DNA of 64,000 nt from NCBI RefSeq assembly GCF_000244915.1, contig NZ_CM001442.1, positions 4,092,001 to 4,156,000 on the forward strand, given 5' to 3'. Source of the DNA: Bradyrhizobium sp. WSM471 (lineage in GTDB: Bacteria > Pseudomonadota > Alphaproteobacteria > Rhizobiales > Xanthobacteraceae). The notes beneath the pieces are model-generated. The model was not told where the DNA came from. It was given only the letters and a program-made list of their open reading frames with translations, and made no database searches. Shown here one piece after another: positions 25,792-35,705 of the stretch (positions are counted from its first letter, which is position 1; each line of letters begins with the position of its first letter). Both the position numbers and the translations under genes were made by a program.

Positions 25792-26496
25792 GTCTTAACT
25801 CTTGGCGGCGGCGGGCGCGATTCACCGTGGGCGCCATCAGCGCTGCCGGGTGACGCGACGGTCCACCTGATTCGGGGGTGAGGGGAAGGCCGAAACGCCG
25901 TCTCTCGCGCCTTGCCGAACCGGAAGCCGGAGGACCAAAGTGGCGCGCGGAATTTTCACTCCGCAGCGTCGCGAATGGTCCTTCAGAATTGGTCGGCACA
26001 GTCTGGCGCATCAAGCGTCGGCCCGTATGAAACATTGGGCGGCGGGGCCGCCCCTCAATCAGTTGCTGTTGGCCAGGCATGGCGCGAGCGCGCTCGCCTT
26101 GGGTATTACGAACCGCTCCCTTGGGATTAAGGGACCGGGTAACGGGTTGCGCCGCTCTCAGAACCGTCCCGGAAACATGGTGGTAACCGGGGACCGTTCC
26201 GCCGCCGGGGCTTGCCCCCGCTCCACCTCGCTGCCGCGCACCGCGCTGGACCTAGAGGGGAACGGAAAAACGCTGGAATCCCAAACCTTGAGAGTTCCGG
26301 CGCTGCACCGGGAGGCTGAATGCGACACAACCGGAAATATCGGCCGTCAGCATTCCGTACATACGTGGATTGGGCCATCCGTGCAAGGAGCGTCGCACGG
26401 CGGTCACAGTCAGCGAGTTTCGCGTGTCTGTCATTAAGGATCGTTTAACCCTGTGGTTCTATTGCGTTAAAGAGGCTGCTCGGAGGCACGGAATCG
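25792..26496. other. Gene-free 705-base region between rne and amiC
   Basis: The two genes are divergent, so this region holds both promoters and a probably long rne leader, the usual site of RNase E autoregulation. A stable hairpin pairs GGGCGGC (26037-26043) with GCCGCCC (26047-26053), extended by ATT/AAT outside. Further GC-rich foldings lie at about 26100-26260. No convincing open frame or known RNA family is visible. Confidence 0.6.
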
Positions 26497-27789
26497 GTGG
26501 CGAGCCGCGCAAATCAAAGGATCTTGCTGGGATGCGTGCTGCTCTGCGCGGCGGCATTGCCGTGTGCTGATTCCTCGCGCCTGAAGGCCGCGGAAAGTCA
26601 GTCTCAACCCGCTGTTGCATCAGCGAATTTCCCAACGGCCTCGGCCGCCCGGCTGGCCGGTGACGGCAAGCAAACGCGCTTTGTCCTCGACATCGATCAG
26701 ACCGTTAGCTTCCGCGCCGTCACCCTGGCCGACCCGTATCGGGTGGTGGTCGACGTTCCCCAGGTCAATTTTCAACTTCCCGCCGGCACCGGGTCCGGCG
26801 GACGCGGACTGGTCAAGGCCTTCCGCTATGGGCTGGTGATGCCCGGCGGCTCCCGAATCGTGTTCGACCTGACGGGCCCGGCCAAGATCGCCAATTCCTA
26901 CGTGGTGGAGGCTGCCAACGGTCAGCCCGCGCGGCTGGTGCTCGAAATGGAGGAGGTCGAGCGCACCGCCTTCGTGCCGTCGCTGGCTCCGGAAAACCGT
27001 CCTGAGCTGCGGCCGGCAATTGCCGATCCGCCGCCCGTGACGGTTCCCACATCTGCACATCCTGAAGCCGGGCAGAAGGCCGATAGCCGCGCGGTGGTCG
27101 TCATCGATCCCGGCCATGGCGGCATCGACAATGGCACGCAGTCGAGCGGCGAGAGCGAGAAGAATCTGGTGCTGGCCTTTGGTCTTGCGTTGCGCGAACG
27201 GCTGGAAAAGACCGGCAAATATCGCGTGGTGATGACACGGGACGACGACACCTTCATCCCGCTCAACGACCGGGTCAAAGTCGCCCGCAGCCTCAAGGCG
27301 GCGTTGTTCGTCTCTATCCATGCCGACGCGCTGCCGCGCGCCGAGGGCGATGCGCAGGGCGCGACCATCTACACGCTGTCCGACAAGGCCTCCGACGCCG
27401 AGGCGCAGCGGCTGGCGGATGCGGAAAACCGGGCGGACGCCATCGCCGGCTTCAACCTCGCGGAGGAGCCGACCGATGTCGCCGACATCCTGATCGATCT
27501 CACCCAGCGGGAAACCCGCACCTTTTCAAGTCGTTTTGCCCGCCTGTTGATGGGCGAAATGAAGTCGACGGTGCGGATGCACAAGCATCCCCTGAAGTCG
27601 GCCGGCTTCCGGGTGCTGAAGGCGCCCGACGTGCCGTCGGTCCTGGTCGAGATCGGCTATGTCTCCAACAAGGGCGATCTCGAGCATCTGGTCTCCGAGG
27701 GATGGCGGTCGCGCGCCGTGGGCTCGATGGCCCAGGCGATCGACGGGTTTTTGGCCAAGCGGATGGCCACGGCCGGATCGTCAAATTGA
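26497..27789 (+). CDS. amiC: N-acetylmuramoyl-L-alanine amidase, AmiC-type with AMIN domain
   Basis: 430 residues with a GTG start at 26497, preceded by GGAGG at about 10 bases. It cleaves the amide bond between N-acetylmuramic acid and the stem peptide, splitting septal peptidoglycan. Signal peptide residues about 1-30; AMIN domain at about 55-155 (FVLDIDQTVSFRAVTLADPYRVVVDVP), which targets septa; amidase_3 domain at about 200-420 with zinc ligands in VVIDPGHGGIDNG, GESEKNL (Glu) and SIHADA, and the catalytic Glu in VLVEIGYVSN. The order rne-amiC-mrcA-prfB is conserved in alphaproteobacteria. Confidence 0.95.
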   Translation: MASRANQRILLGCVLLCAAALPCADSSRLKAAESQSQPAVASANFPTASAARLAGDGKQTRFVLDIDQTVSFRAVTLADPYRVVVDVPQVNFQLPAGTGSGGRGLVKAFRYGLVMPGGSRIVFDLTGPAKIANSYVVEAANGQPARLVLEMEEVERTAFVPSLAPENRPELRPAIADPPPVTVPTSAHPEAGQKADSRAVVVIDPGHGGIDNGTQSSGESEKNLVLAFGLALRERLEKTGKYRVVMTRDDDTFIPLNDRVKVARSLKAALFVSIHADALPRAEGDAQGATIYTLSDKASDAEAQRLADAENRADAIAGFNLAEEPTDVADILIDLTQRETRTFSSRFARLLMGEMKSTVRMHKHPLKSAGFRVLKAPDVPSVLVEIGYVSNKGDLEHLVSEGWRSRAVGSMAQAIDGFLAKRMATAGSSN

Positions 27790-28062
27790 CGACCGGGGGG
27801 TCCTCGAATTGAGAGTGATTTTCCGTCCCGCCGCAAAAGCCCTAGTTTGGCCACAGCGGGCGCTTTATAAAAACGCCGCAGGGGGTTCCGGAATCGGCGA
27901 GAATCCCGCTCGGCAAGCGTCTTGAGTCCGGCACTGATAGTATTGAGTAAGGCCGGTGAATTCGCGATGGTTTGGTGCCTGTTTCGGGTGCCGAGGGCTG
28001 ATCTTAAGCCGGTCTTGGGCTGATCTTTGGGCTGATCCAGAGTTTGAACGGATAAACAGATA

Positions 28063-30564
28063 ATGCGCTTGCTGGTGCGGTTCATGGGCTTCCTGTTCGC
28101 CGCGGGAACGGTGTTGTTCCTTGTCGGGGTCGGTGCCGTCGCAGGCCTGATCTGGCATTTCTCCAAGGACTTGCCGGACTACTCTCAGCTTCAGGATTAC
28201 GAGCCGCCGGTGATGACCCGCGTGCACGCGACCGACGGCTCGCTGCTCGGCGAATACGCCAAGGAGCGGCGGCTTTACCTGCCGATCCAGGCGGTGCCGA
28301 AACTCGTGATCAATGCCTTCCTCGCCGCCGAGGACAAGAATTTCTACGAGCATGGCGGCATCGACTACACCGGCATGGCGCGCGCCGGCGTGGTCTACAT
28401 CCAGAACTACGGCTCCAACCGTCGTCCGCAGGGCGCTTCCACGATCACCCAGCAGGTCGCCAAGAACTTCCTTCTGACCAACGAGGTCTCCTTCGCCCGC
28501 AAGATCAAGGAAGCCTTGCTGGCCATGCGGATCGAGAAGACCTACTCGAAGGACAAGATCCTCGAGCTGTATCTGAATGAAATCTATCTGGGCCTCGGCG
28601 CCTACGGCATCGCAGCCGCGTCGCTGGTTTATTTCGACAAGTCGGTGAACGAGCTGACGGTGGCGGAAGCGTCCTATCTCGCGGCGCTGCCGAAGATGCC
28701 CGCGACGCTGCATCCGGTCCGCAACCGCGACCGCGCCATCGAGCGCCGCAACTACGTGATCGACCGTCTGCTCGAGAACGGCTGGGTCAAGCAGGCCGAC
28801 GCCGACAAGGCGCGCAAGGAGCCGCTGGTCGTTACCAGCCGTTCCAACGGCGCCCACACATTCGCCGGCGAATATTTCGCCGAGGAAGTGCGCCGCGACA
28901 TCTTCGAGCGCTATGGCGAGAAGAAGCTGTACGAGGGCGGCCTCTCGGTCCGCACCACGCTCGATCCGAAGATCCAAGTCATGGCGCGCAAGACCATGGT
29001 CGCCGGTCTCGTGAACTATGACGAGCAGCAGGGCTATCGGGGCGCCATCAGCAAGCTCGACATTTCGGGCGATTGGGGCGTGAAGCTCGCCGAGATCAAG
29101 TCTCTGTCCGATATCTCGCCGTGGCGCATGGCCGTGGTGCTGGAGACCAGCGACCAGTCGGCGCGCATCGGCTTCCAGCCGAGCCGCGAGCTCGGCGGCG
29201 CGGTGAGCAAGCAGCGCGAGACCGGCCTCATCACGCTCGACGGCATCAAATGGGCAAAGTCGGCCTCCGGCGCCACGAAGGGCAGGGCGGCGAGCGCGGT
29301 GTCGCAAGTGCTCCAGCCCGGCGACGTGATCTACGCCGATCCGCTCTACAAGGACGCCCAGCCTGTCGAAGGCCAGTACCGGCTGCGCCAGATCCCCGAA
29401 GTGTCCGGCGCGATGGTGGTGATGGACCCCTGGACCGGTCGCGTGCTGGCAATGGTCGGCGGCTTCTCGTTCGACCAGAGCCAGTTCAACCGCGCCACGC
29501 AGGCCTATCGACAGCCCGGTTCGTCGTTCAAGCCGATCGTCTATTCGGCCGCGCTCGACAACGGCTATACGCCCTCGACTGTCGTGCTCGACGCCCCCAT
29601 CGAAATCGACCAGGGCCAGGGCGCCGGCGTGTGGCGGCCTGAAAACTTCTCCTCGGGCAAATTCCAGGGCCCGGTGACGCTGCGCAACGCGCTGCGGCAG
29701 TCGCTCAACACGGTAACGGTGCGCCTCGCCCAGGACATCGGCATGCCCCTGATCGGCGAATATGCCCGCCGCTTCGGCGTCTATGACGAACTGCCGAACT
29801 ATCTCTCCTACGCGCTCGGCGCCGGCGAGACCACGGCGATGCGCATGGTCACGGCCTATTCGATGCTCGCCAATGGCGGTCGCCGGGTGAAGCCGACCCT
29901 GATCGACCGCATCCAGGATCGCTACGGCCACACCATCTTCAAGCACGACCAGCGCGAATGCCGTGGCTGCGACGCGCCGGGCGGCTGGAAGAACCAGAAC
30001 GAGCCGCAGCTGATCGACCGCCGCGAGCAGGTGCTGGATTCCATGACCGCCTATCAGATCACCGAGCTGATGGAAGGTGTGGTCCAGGCCGGTACTGCCA
30101 CCGTGGTCAAGCAGGTCGGCAAGCCGATCGCCGGCAAGACCGGCACCACCAATGAGGCCAAGGACGCCTGGTTCGTCGGCTTCTCGCCCGACGTCGCCGT
30201 CGCCATCTATATGGGCTACGACAAGCCGCGTCCGCTCGGCAAGGGTAACGCCGCGACCGGCGGCCATCTCGCAGCTCCCATCGCGCGCGACTTCCTCCAG
30301 CTCGCGCTCGCCGACAAGCCCGCGGTCCCGTTCAAGGTGCCGGCCGGCATCAAGCTGGTGCGGGTCGTCGCCAAGACCGGCATGCGCGCCGGTCCGGGCG
30401 AGACCGGCGGAACCATCCTGGAAGCCTTCAAGCCGGGCACGGCGCCGCCGGATAATTATTCGGTCATCGGCGTTGCCGATGCCGACGGCCGGATGCCGGC
30501 GTCACAGCAGCAGCAGCCGGATTCCGGTTTCTTCATGCGGCCGGGCACCGGCGGGCTGTACTAG
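28063..30564 (+). CDS. mrcA: Penicillin-binding protein 1A, bifunctional glycosyltransferase/transpeptidase
   Basis: 833 residues. Membrane anchor at about 5-28. The glycosyltransferase domain (family GT51) is at about 55-230 with the catalytic Glu in AAEDKNFYEHGGID and the GASTITQQVAKN motif. An OB-like insert follows at about 320-420. The transpeptidase domain has the acylated Ser in QPGSSFKPIVYS, SLN in LRQSLNTVTVR and KTGT in IAGKTGTTNEAKDAW. It polymerises and cross-links peptidoglycan on the periplasmic side. It follows amiC by 273 bases, a stretch with GGGCTGATC repeated three times (27995-28041) but no visible gene. Confidence 0.96.
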   Translation: MRLLVRFMGFLFAAGTVLFLVGVGAVAGLIWHFSKDLPDYSQLQDYEPPVMTRVHATDGSLLGEYAKERRLYLPIQAVPKLVINAFLAAEDKNFYEHGGIDYTGMARAGVVYIQNYGSNRRPQGASTITQQVAKNFLLTNEVSFARKIKEALLAMRIEKTYSKDKILELYLNEIYLGLGAYGIAAASLVYFDKSVNELTVAEASYLAALPKMPATLHPVRNRDRAIERRNYVIDRLLENGWVKQADADKARKEPLVVTSRSNGAHTFAGEYFAEEVRRDIFERYGEKKLYEGGLSVRTTLDPKIQVMARKTMVAGLVNYDEQQGYRGAISKLDISGDWGVKLAEIKSLSDISPWRMAVVLETSDQSARIGFQPSRELGGAVSKQRETGLITLDGIKWAKSASGATKGRAASAVSQVLQPGDVIYADPLYKDAQPVEGQYRLRQIPEVSGAMVVMDPWTGRVLAMVGGFSFDQSQFNRATQAYRQPGSSFKPIVYSAALDNGYTPSTVVLDAPIEIDQGQGAGVWRPENFSSGKFQGPVTLRNALRQSLNTVTVRLAQDIGMPLIGEYARRFGVYDELPNYLSYALGAGETTAMRMVTAYSMLANGGRRVKPTLIDRIQDRYGHTIFKHDQRECRGCDAPGGWKNQNEPQLIDRREQVLDSMTAYQITELMEGVVQAGTATVVKQVGKPIAGKTGTTNEAKDAWFVGFSPDVAVAIYMGYDKPRPLGKGNAATGGHLAAPIARDFLQLALADKPAVPFKVPAGIKLVRVVAKTGMRAGPGETGGTILEAFKPGTAPPDNYSVIGVADADGRMPASQQQQPDSGFFMRPGTGGLY

Positions 30565-30675
30565 GGCTTAGGACAAGACAGACGTTCGTCGCCGCGGCGG
30601 TTGCGCTTTGCAGCTGCCGCCGCTACATCCCGTTGTCATGAGACGCGGAACAATTCCGCGAGACCAGAGAATCCC

Positions 30676-31807
30676 ATGCGCGCCGAAATCGAACGGTTGG
30701 TAGAAGAGATCAAGCAGTCTGTCGGGCTGCTGAGGAGGCATCTTTGACGTCGAGAAATCGACGGCGCGCCTCGCTGAGCTGAACAAGCTCGCAGAAGATC
30801 CCAACCTCTGGAACGATCCCCAGAAAGCCCAGAAATTGATGCAGGAGCGCACCTCGCTCGAGGATGCGCTCTCCGGCATCGGCAAGGTCGAGCAGGAGCT
30901 CGAAGACGACATCGGCATGATCGAGCTCGGCGAAGCCGAGGGCGATGAGGGCGTCGTCAAGGAAGCCGAAGCCGCGCTGAAGACCCTCAAGAAGGAAGTC
31001 GCCCGGCGCGAGCTCGAGGCGCTGCTGTCTGGCGAGGCCGATAGTTTCGATTCCTATCTCGAAGTGCATGCCGGCGCCGGTGGCACCGAGAGCCAGGACT
31101 GGGCGCAGATGCTGCTCCGCATGTACTCGCGCTGGGCCGAAACCCACGGCTTCAAGGTCGAGATGCTGGAAGAGTCCGAGGGCGAAGAGGCCGGCATCAA
31201 GTCCGCGACCATCCAGGTCTCCGGTCACAATGCCTATGGCTGGCTCAAGACCGAGGCGGGCGTGCACCGCCTGGTGCGGATCTCGCCGTTCGATTCCAAC
31301 GCGCGGCGGCACACCTCGTTCTCGTCGGTTGCCGTGTTTCCCGTCATTGACGACACCATCAAGATCGACATCAAGGAATCCGACGTCCGCGTCGATACCA
31401 TGCGCTCCGGTGGCGCCGGCGGCCAGCACGTCAACAAGACCGAGTCCGCGGTACGGCTGACGCATATCCCGACCGGCGTCGCCGTGGTCTGCCAGGCCGG
31501 CCGCTCGCAGCACAAGAACAAGGCGCAGGCCTGGGACATGCTGCGCGCGCGGCTTTACCAGATCGAGCTGAAGCGGCGCGAAGAGAAAGCCGCCGCCGAC
31601 CAGGCCGCCAAGACCGACATCGGCTGGGGCCACCAGATCCGCTCCTACGTGCTGCAGCCCTACCAGATGGTGAAGGATCTGCGCACGGGTGTGCAGACCT
31701 CCGACACATCAGGCGTGCTCGGCGGTGATCTCGACGACTTCATGGCCGCGACCCTGGCGCAGCGCGCCTTCGGCACTCCCGGCGCCGACATCGAGGACGT
31801 CGACTGA
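30676..31807 (+). CDS. prfB: Peptide chain release factor 2, made by programmed +1 frameshift
   Basis: Codons 1-23 run from ATG at 30676 to CTT at 30742-30744, where an in-frame TGA (30745-30747) stops the zero frame. Reading resumes in the +1 frame with GAC at 30746 and runs to the stop at 31805-31807, giving about 376 residues. The frameshift signal is complete: internal Shine-Dalgarno AGGAGG (30733-30738), 3 bases, CTT TGA C. RF2 recognises UGA and UAA; the tripeptide SPF and the catalytic GGQ ([14 protein letters not shown]) are present. Low RF2 favours the shift, the known autoregulation. The stop overlaps the next ATG (TGATG). Confidence 0.97.
30733..30748 (+). promoter_or_regulatory. 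prfB programmed frameshift site
   Basis: AGGAGG (30733-30738), a 3-base spacer CAT, the slippery CTT (30742-30744) and the stop TGA followed by C. This is the canonical bacterial RF2 recoding cassette. Confidence 0.97.
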
Positions 31808-32688
31808 TGCCCCGCATCGCCTTCATCGGGCTTGGGCGGATGGGCCATGGCATGGCCGGGCGCTATCTCGATGCCGGCTTCACGGTGACGCTTTGGAATC
31901 GCAGCAAGGCCAAGGCGGAAGACCTGATCGCGCGCGGCGCGCAGTGGGCGACCTCGCCTGAGGACGCGGCGATCGACGCCGACGCCGTTGTGACCATGGT
32001 CGCCGATGACGAGGCCTCGCGTGCGGTCTGGCTCGGGCCTAAGGGCGCGGCCAAGACGGCGAAGGCCGGCACCATCGCGATCGAATGCTCCACCGTCTCC
32101 TATGATCATGCGCGCGAGATGGGCCGCGAAATGAACGCGCGCGGGCTGATCTATATCGATTGCCCCGTGACGGGATTGCCGGATGCTGCCGCCAGCGGAA
32201 AGCTGACGCTGCTCGTTGGTGCCGATGCCGCCGATCTCGAACGCGCGCGGCCCTATCTGACACCGATCGGCTCGACCATCCGCCATTTCGGCGCGGTCGG
32301 CGCCGGCACGGTCTACAAGCTGATCAACAATCTGATGGGCGCGATCCAGATCGCCGGCCTCGCCGAGGGGCTTGCCATTGCCGAGCAGGCCGGGCTCGAC
32401 ATGAACCTCGTGCTGGACTCGATCCAGGCTGGCGTTGCCGCGAGCCCGCAGGTGCAACGCCACTCCAAGCGCATGGTCGCCCGCGATTTTTCCGGCGCGA
32501 CGTTCACGGCGGCGCTGCGGCACAAGGATGCCGCCTACGCGGTAAAGCTCGCCGAGAGCCTGCTGGCCGACAAGCCGCTGGTCGCGCGCGCCGCGGTGGA
32601 GGCCTACGCGCAGGCCAAGGCCGCGATGCCTGACGACGACGAAGGTAAGATGATCGAGTTGGTGTCGCGGCCGAAGAAGCCGTCCTAG
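31807..32688 (+). CDS. Beta-hydroxyacid dehydrogenase, 3-hydroxyisobutyrate dehydrogenase family
   Basis: 293 residues. The NAD(P) fold starts with RIAFIGLGRMGHGMAGRYLDAG and continues with WNRSKAKAEDL (the Arg suggests NADP preference). The substrate signature is YIDCPVTGLPDAAASGKLTLLVGAD (Ser/Gly-Gly variant), the catalytic Lys is in GAGTVYKLINNLMG, and the C-terminus has HKDAAYAVKLAES. Likely substrates are 3-hydroxyisobutyrate, tartronate semialdehyde or succinic semialdehyde; sequence alone does not decide. Its ATG overlaps the prfB stop, so the genes are coupled. Confidence 0.9.
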   Translation: MPRIAFIGLGRMGHGMAGRYLDAGFTVTLWNRSKAKAEDLIARGAQWATSPEDAAIDADAVVTMVADDEASRAVWLGPKGAAKTAKAGTIAIECSTVSYDHAREMGREMNARGLIYIDCPVTGLPDAAASGKLTLLVGADAADLERARPYLTPIGSTIRHFGAVGAGTVYKLINNLMGAIQIAGLAEGLAIAEQAGLDMNLVLDSIQAGVAASPQVQRHSKRMVARDFSGATFTAALRHKDAAYAVKLAESLLADKPLVARAAVEAYAQAKAAMPDDDEGKMIELVSRPKKPS

Positions 32689-32826
32689 CGGATCACGTCG
32701 ACATGGGGCAGCCTCGTTTGCCTCGTTCGCACGTCGGTCTTGTAAACCGGCGCGTCATCGGAAATCGGGTGGCGCTGTTCGCTGCATCGTCCTAGGCGGC
32801 TGTCTCGCCTAGCGACATGAGACGCC

Positions 32827-33738
32827 ATGCCCCCGAATCACAACCGGATCGACGCGCGAGACTGGTCGCTGCTCGCTGTGCTCTCGGTCCTCTGGGGCGG
32901 CTCGTTCTTTTTCAACGGCGCGGCGCTGCGGGAATTGCCGCCGCTCACACTGGTGCTTCTGCGCGTTGCACTTGGCGCGGCCATTCTACTGCCGCTGCTC
33001 CGTATCCAGGGCATTGGCTTTCCCAAGGGCATCGCCGGCTGGAAGCCGTTCATCGCGATTGGGCTCCTCAACAACGTCATCCCGTTCTCGCTGATCGTGA
33101 TCGGCCAGACTTTCATTCCAAGCGGGCTGGCGTCGATCCTGAATGCCACCACGCCGCTGTTCACGGTGATCGTGATGGCGGCGGCGGGCGAAGAGGCCTT
33201 GCAGCTGCGGCGCGTCGCCGGCGTGGCACTGGGGCTTGCCGGCGTGATCATCCTGCGCGGATGGGGCCTTGAAACACGGGCAGGGCAGGGGCTTGGCATC
33301 CTGCTCTGCCTCGGGGGCGCCCTCAGCTATGGCTTTGCGGCGCTAGCGGCGCGGCGGCTGTTGAAGGACGCAGCCCCGCTGGGGACGGCCGCGTTTCAAC
33401 TGATGGCTTCGACGGTGATGATGGCGATCGTCGCCGGCGCGATGGAGCAGCCGTGGCGTCTGCCGATGCCGGGTGTGACGATTTGGCTCGCGGTGCTTGG
33501 CCTTGCCGGCCTGTCGACGGCGCTCGCCTATATCGTCTTCTTCCAGATCCTGCGGCGCTCGGGGGCGACCAATGTGATGCTGGTGACGCTGCTCATTCCC
33601 GTCACCGCCGTTCTTCTGGGATGGCTGGTGCTGGGCGAGCCGATCTCCATGCGCGAGATCGCGGGCGCGATCGTGATCGGCAGCGCTTTGCTGGTGATCG
33701 ATGGGCGCGCTCTGAACCTGCTGCGGCGGGTCGTTTGA
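32827..33738 (+). CDS. DMT-superfamily exporter, two EamA domains
   Basis: 303 residues with about ten membrane helices arranged as two EamA repeats (WSLLAVLSVLWGGSFFFNGAAL at the start; ILLCLGGALSYGFAALAARRL starting the second). The PNTP-like end of each repeat appears as SILNATTPLFTVIV and VMLVTLLIPVTAVLLGWLVLGEPI. This family exports amino acids or other small metabolites; substrate unknown. A monocistronic plus-strand gene with about 140 bases of featureless DNA before it. Confidence 0.9.
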   Translation: MPPNHNRIDARDWSLLAVLSVLWGGSFFFNGAALRELPPLTLVLLRVALGAAILLPLLRIQGIGFPKGIAGWKPFIAIGLLNNVIPFSLIVIGQTFIPSGLASILNATTPLFTVIVMAAAGEEALQLRRVAGVALGLAGVIILRGWGLETRAGQGLGILLCLGGALSYGFAALAARRLLKDAAPLGTAAFQLMASTVMMAIVAGAMEQPWRLPMPGVTIWLAVLGLAGLSTALAYIVFFQILRRSGATNVMLVTLLIPVTAVLLGWLVLGEPISMREIAGAIVIGSALLVIDGRALNLLRRVV

Positions 33739-33846
33739 CTCCAGAGCCGCCGTTTCACCTCACGGAAAATCGCGGCGCTTGCCAGCGGCAGGTCCGCTTG
33801 CGACACTCGCGGCAAAACAAGACTATAAAACACAGGGGAGAGAACG

Positions 33847-35082
33847 ATGCCGGGTCGTCGCAATAACCTTGCTGCCCTCGCCATTCTTGCTGCCGGCGTG
33901 CTTGTCACGACACCGGCCCTGGCGCAGAAAAAATACGATCCCGGCGCCACCGATACCGAAATCAAGCTCGGCAATATCATGCCCTATAGCGGGCCGGCAT
34001 CGTCCTATGGCGTGATCGGCAAGACCGAGGCCGCGTTCTTCAAGATGATCAACGACCAGGGCGGGATCAACGGGCGCAAGATCAATTTCATCAGCTATGA
34101 CGACGCCTATTCGCCGCCGAAGGCGATCGAGCAGGCGCGCAAGCTGGTGGAGAGCGACGAGGTGTTGCTGATCTTCCAGCCGCTCGGCACCCCCTCGAAC
34201 TCCGCGATCATGAAATACATGAACGCCAAGAAGGTGCCGCAGCTCTTCGTCGCCTCCGGCGGCACCAAGTTCGGCGACCCCAAGAATTTCCCATGGACCA
34301 TGGGTTTCCAGCCGAACTACCAGAGCGAGGGGCGGATCTACGCGAAATATATCCGTGACAAGTTTCCGAACAGCAAGATCGCGGTTTTCTGGCAGAACGA
34401 CGACGCCGGCAAGGACCAGTTCAAGGGCCTTAAGGACGGGCTCGGCGACAAGGCCGGCATGATCATCGCCGACAAATCCTATGAGGTCAGCGATCCCTCG
34501 ATCGACTCGCAGATCGTTGCGCTTCACGATTCCGGCGCCGACATCTTCTTCTCATGGGCCGCGCCGAAAGGCTCGGCACAGGCGATCCGGAAAGTCGGCG
34601 AGCTCGGCTGGAAGCCAAAATTCTTCCTCGCCAACACGGCGACCTCGGTCGCCTCGGTGCTCAAGCCGGCCGGGCTCGACTATTCCAAGGACATCATCTC
34701 GACCGTCTATCTGAAGGACCCGACCGATCCGACCTGGGACAAGGATCCTGCGGTGATCAAATGGCGCGAGTTCATGGACAAATATTACCCTGACGGCGAC
34801 AAGGCCAATTCCAACAATGTCTACGGCTACGTCCAGGCGGAGGCGATGGCGCAGGTGCTGAAGCAGTGCGGCGACAACCTTACACGTGACAACGTGATGA
34901 AGCAGGCCACGAACCTGAAGGATTTCCACACCGACCTGATGCTGCCGGGCATCATGGTCAACACCTCGGCCGACGATTACTTCCCGATCGAGCAGATGCA
35001 GCTGATGCGCTTCAACGGGCAGGCCTGGGAGCTGTTCGGCGACGTCATCACCGGTGAGGTCGGCCACGAGCGCGGCCAGTAG
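33847..35082 (+). CDS. Periplasmic binding protein, branched-chain amino acid (LivJ/K) type
   Basis: 411 residues with a signal peptide (LAALAILAAGVLVTTPALAQ) and GGGGAGAG-like ribosome site before ATG at 33847. Type I periplasmic binding fold of the Peripla_BP_6 group: EIKLGNIMPYSGPASSYGVIG, QGGINGRKINFISYDDAYSP, LGTPSNSAIMKYMNAKKVPQLFV and YAKYIRDKFPNSKIAV. Ligands in this group include branched-chain amino acids, amides and aromatic acids. No permease or ATPase gene is adjacent, so it is an orphan subunit; such orphans are numerous in Bradyrhizobium. Confidence 0.92.
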   Translation: MPGRRNNLAALAILAAGVLVTTPALAQKKYDPGATDTEIKLGNIMPYSGPASSYGVIGKTEAAFFKMINDQGGINGRKINFISYDDAYSPPKAIEQARKLVESDEVLLIFQPLGTPSNSAIMKYMNAKKVPQLFVASGGTKFGDPKNFPWTMGFQPNYQSEGRIYAKYIRDKFPNSKIAVFWQNDDAGKDQFKGLKDGLGDKAGMIIADKSYEVSDPSIDSQIVALHDSGADIFFSWAAPKGSAQAIRKVGELGWKPKFFLANTATSVASVLKPAGLDYSKDIISTVYLKDPTDPTWDKDPAVIKWREFMDKYYPDGDKANSNNVYGYVQAEAMAQVLKQCGDNLTRDNVMKQATNLKDFHTDLMLPGIMVNTSADDYFPIEQMQLMRFNGQAWELFGDVITGEVGHERGQ

Positions 35083-35186
35083 TCAAGGCTGGCTGATCAC
35101 AAGGGAGGCGCTGGCGAGTAGAGCCTGCCGAAGCAGTGCGATTCCGAACGAAGCTGCGCCTCGTCGTTTTCCGGTGTTTCCCCAGC

Positions 35187-35672
35187 TTATTCGGTGACCA
35201 GATCGGCGGCGCGTTTCGCCTTCTTGCCGGTATTCTTGACCGTCTCTTCTCCGACCTTTTCGGCCTTGGCGCGAAGCTCACATTTGGTACGGATCTCGTC
35301 GAGCTCGTCGTCGGTCAAATGCTCAATTCCCACGAAGGAATTTTGCACCGCGCTCACCCGGATCAGTTCGTCGAGCTTCACCTGAATGGCCGCGCTGTCG
35401 CGATTCTGGGAATTCTGAATCAGGAAGACCATCAGGAACGTTACGATTGTGGTGCCAGTGTTGATCACCAACTGCCATGTGTCGGAGTAATGGAAGACGG
35501 GACCGGTGACCGCCCAAACCAGGACGATGCCCGCGGCAATCATGAATGTCAGCGCGCGCCCGGCAGCTTGAGATGTTCGGTTGGCAATATCGCTGAAGAG
35601 TTGAGCCGCGCTGTCACGTGGCTGGTCCGCTTTGCCCTTGGCCGGACGAGATTTCGCGTGGGTCTTTTGCAT
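35187..35672 (-). CDS. Small low-affinity iron permease-like protein (Fet4-related)
   Basis: 161 residues. Two membrane segments at about 40-58 (ALTFMIAAGIVLVWAVTG) and 66-86 (WQLVINTGTTIVTFLMVFLIQNSQNRD) carry the family signature of PF04120; the conserved NTxTTIxTFLMVFLIQNSQNRD block is unmistakable. The C-terminal half is charged and helical (IEHLTDDELDEI). Despite the family name, metal transport by such short bacterial members is not established. A perfect EcfG promoter at 35706-35730 places it in the general stress regulon. Confidence 0.85.
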   Translation of the reverse strand: MQKTHAKSRPAKGKADQPRDSAAQLFSDIANRTSQAAGRALTFMIAAGIVLVWAVTGPVFHYSDTWQLVINTGTTIVTFLMVFLIQNSQNRDSAAIQVKLDELIRVSAVQNSFVGIEHLTDDELDEIRTKCELRAKAEKVGEETVKNTGKKAKRAADLVTE

Positions 35673-35705
35673 CAGAAGATCGCGCCATTGAGGACCTAAC
35701 GACCT

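Noticed and set aside
24808..25881. Plus-strand frame with many Met/Val repeats
   Set aside because: It is the complement of the His-rich part of rne (His codons read as Met/Val on the other strand).
27865..30267. 800-codon open frame on the minus strand
   Set aside because: It lies entirely opposite mrcA; high GC at third positions leaves this frame open. Composition (many Arg, His, Val, Gly, Asp) is typical of an antisense shadow and no domain is visible.
30676..30747. Interrupted prfB as a pseudogene
   Set aside because: The in-frame TGA is part of the canonical recoding site and the rest of the gene is intact.
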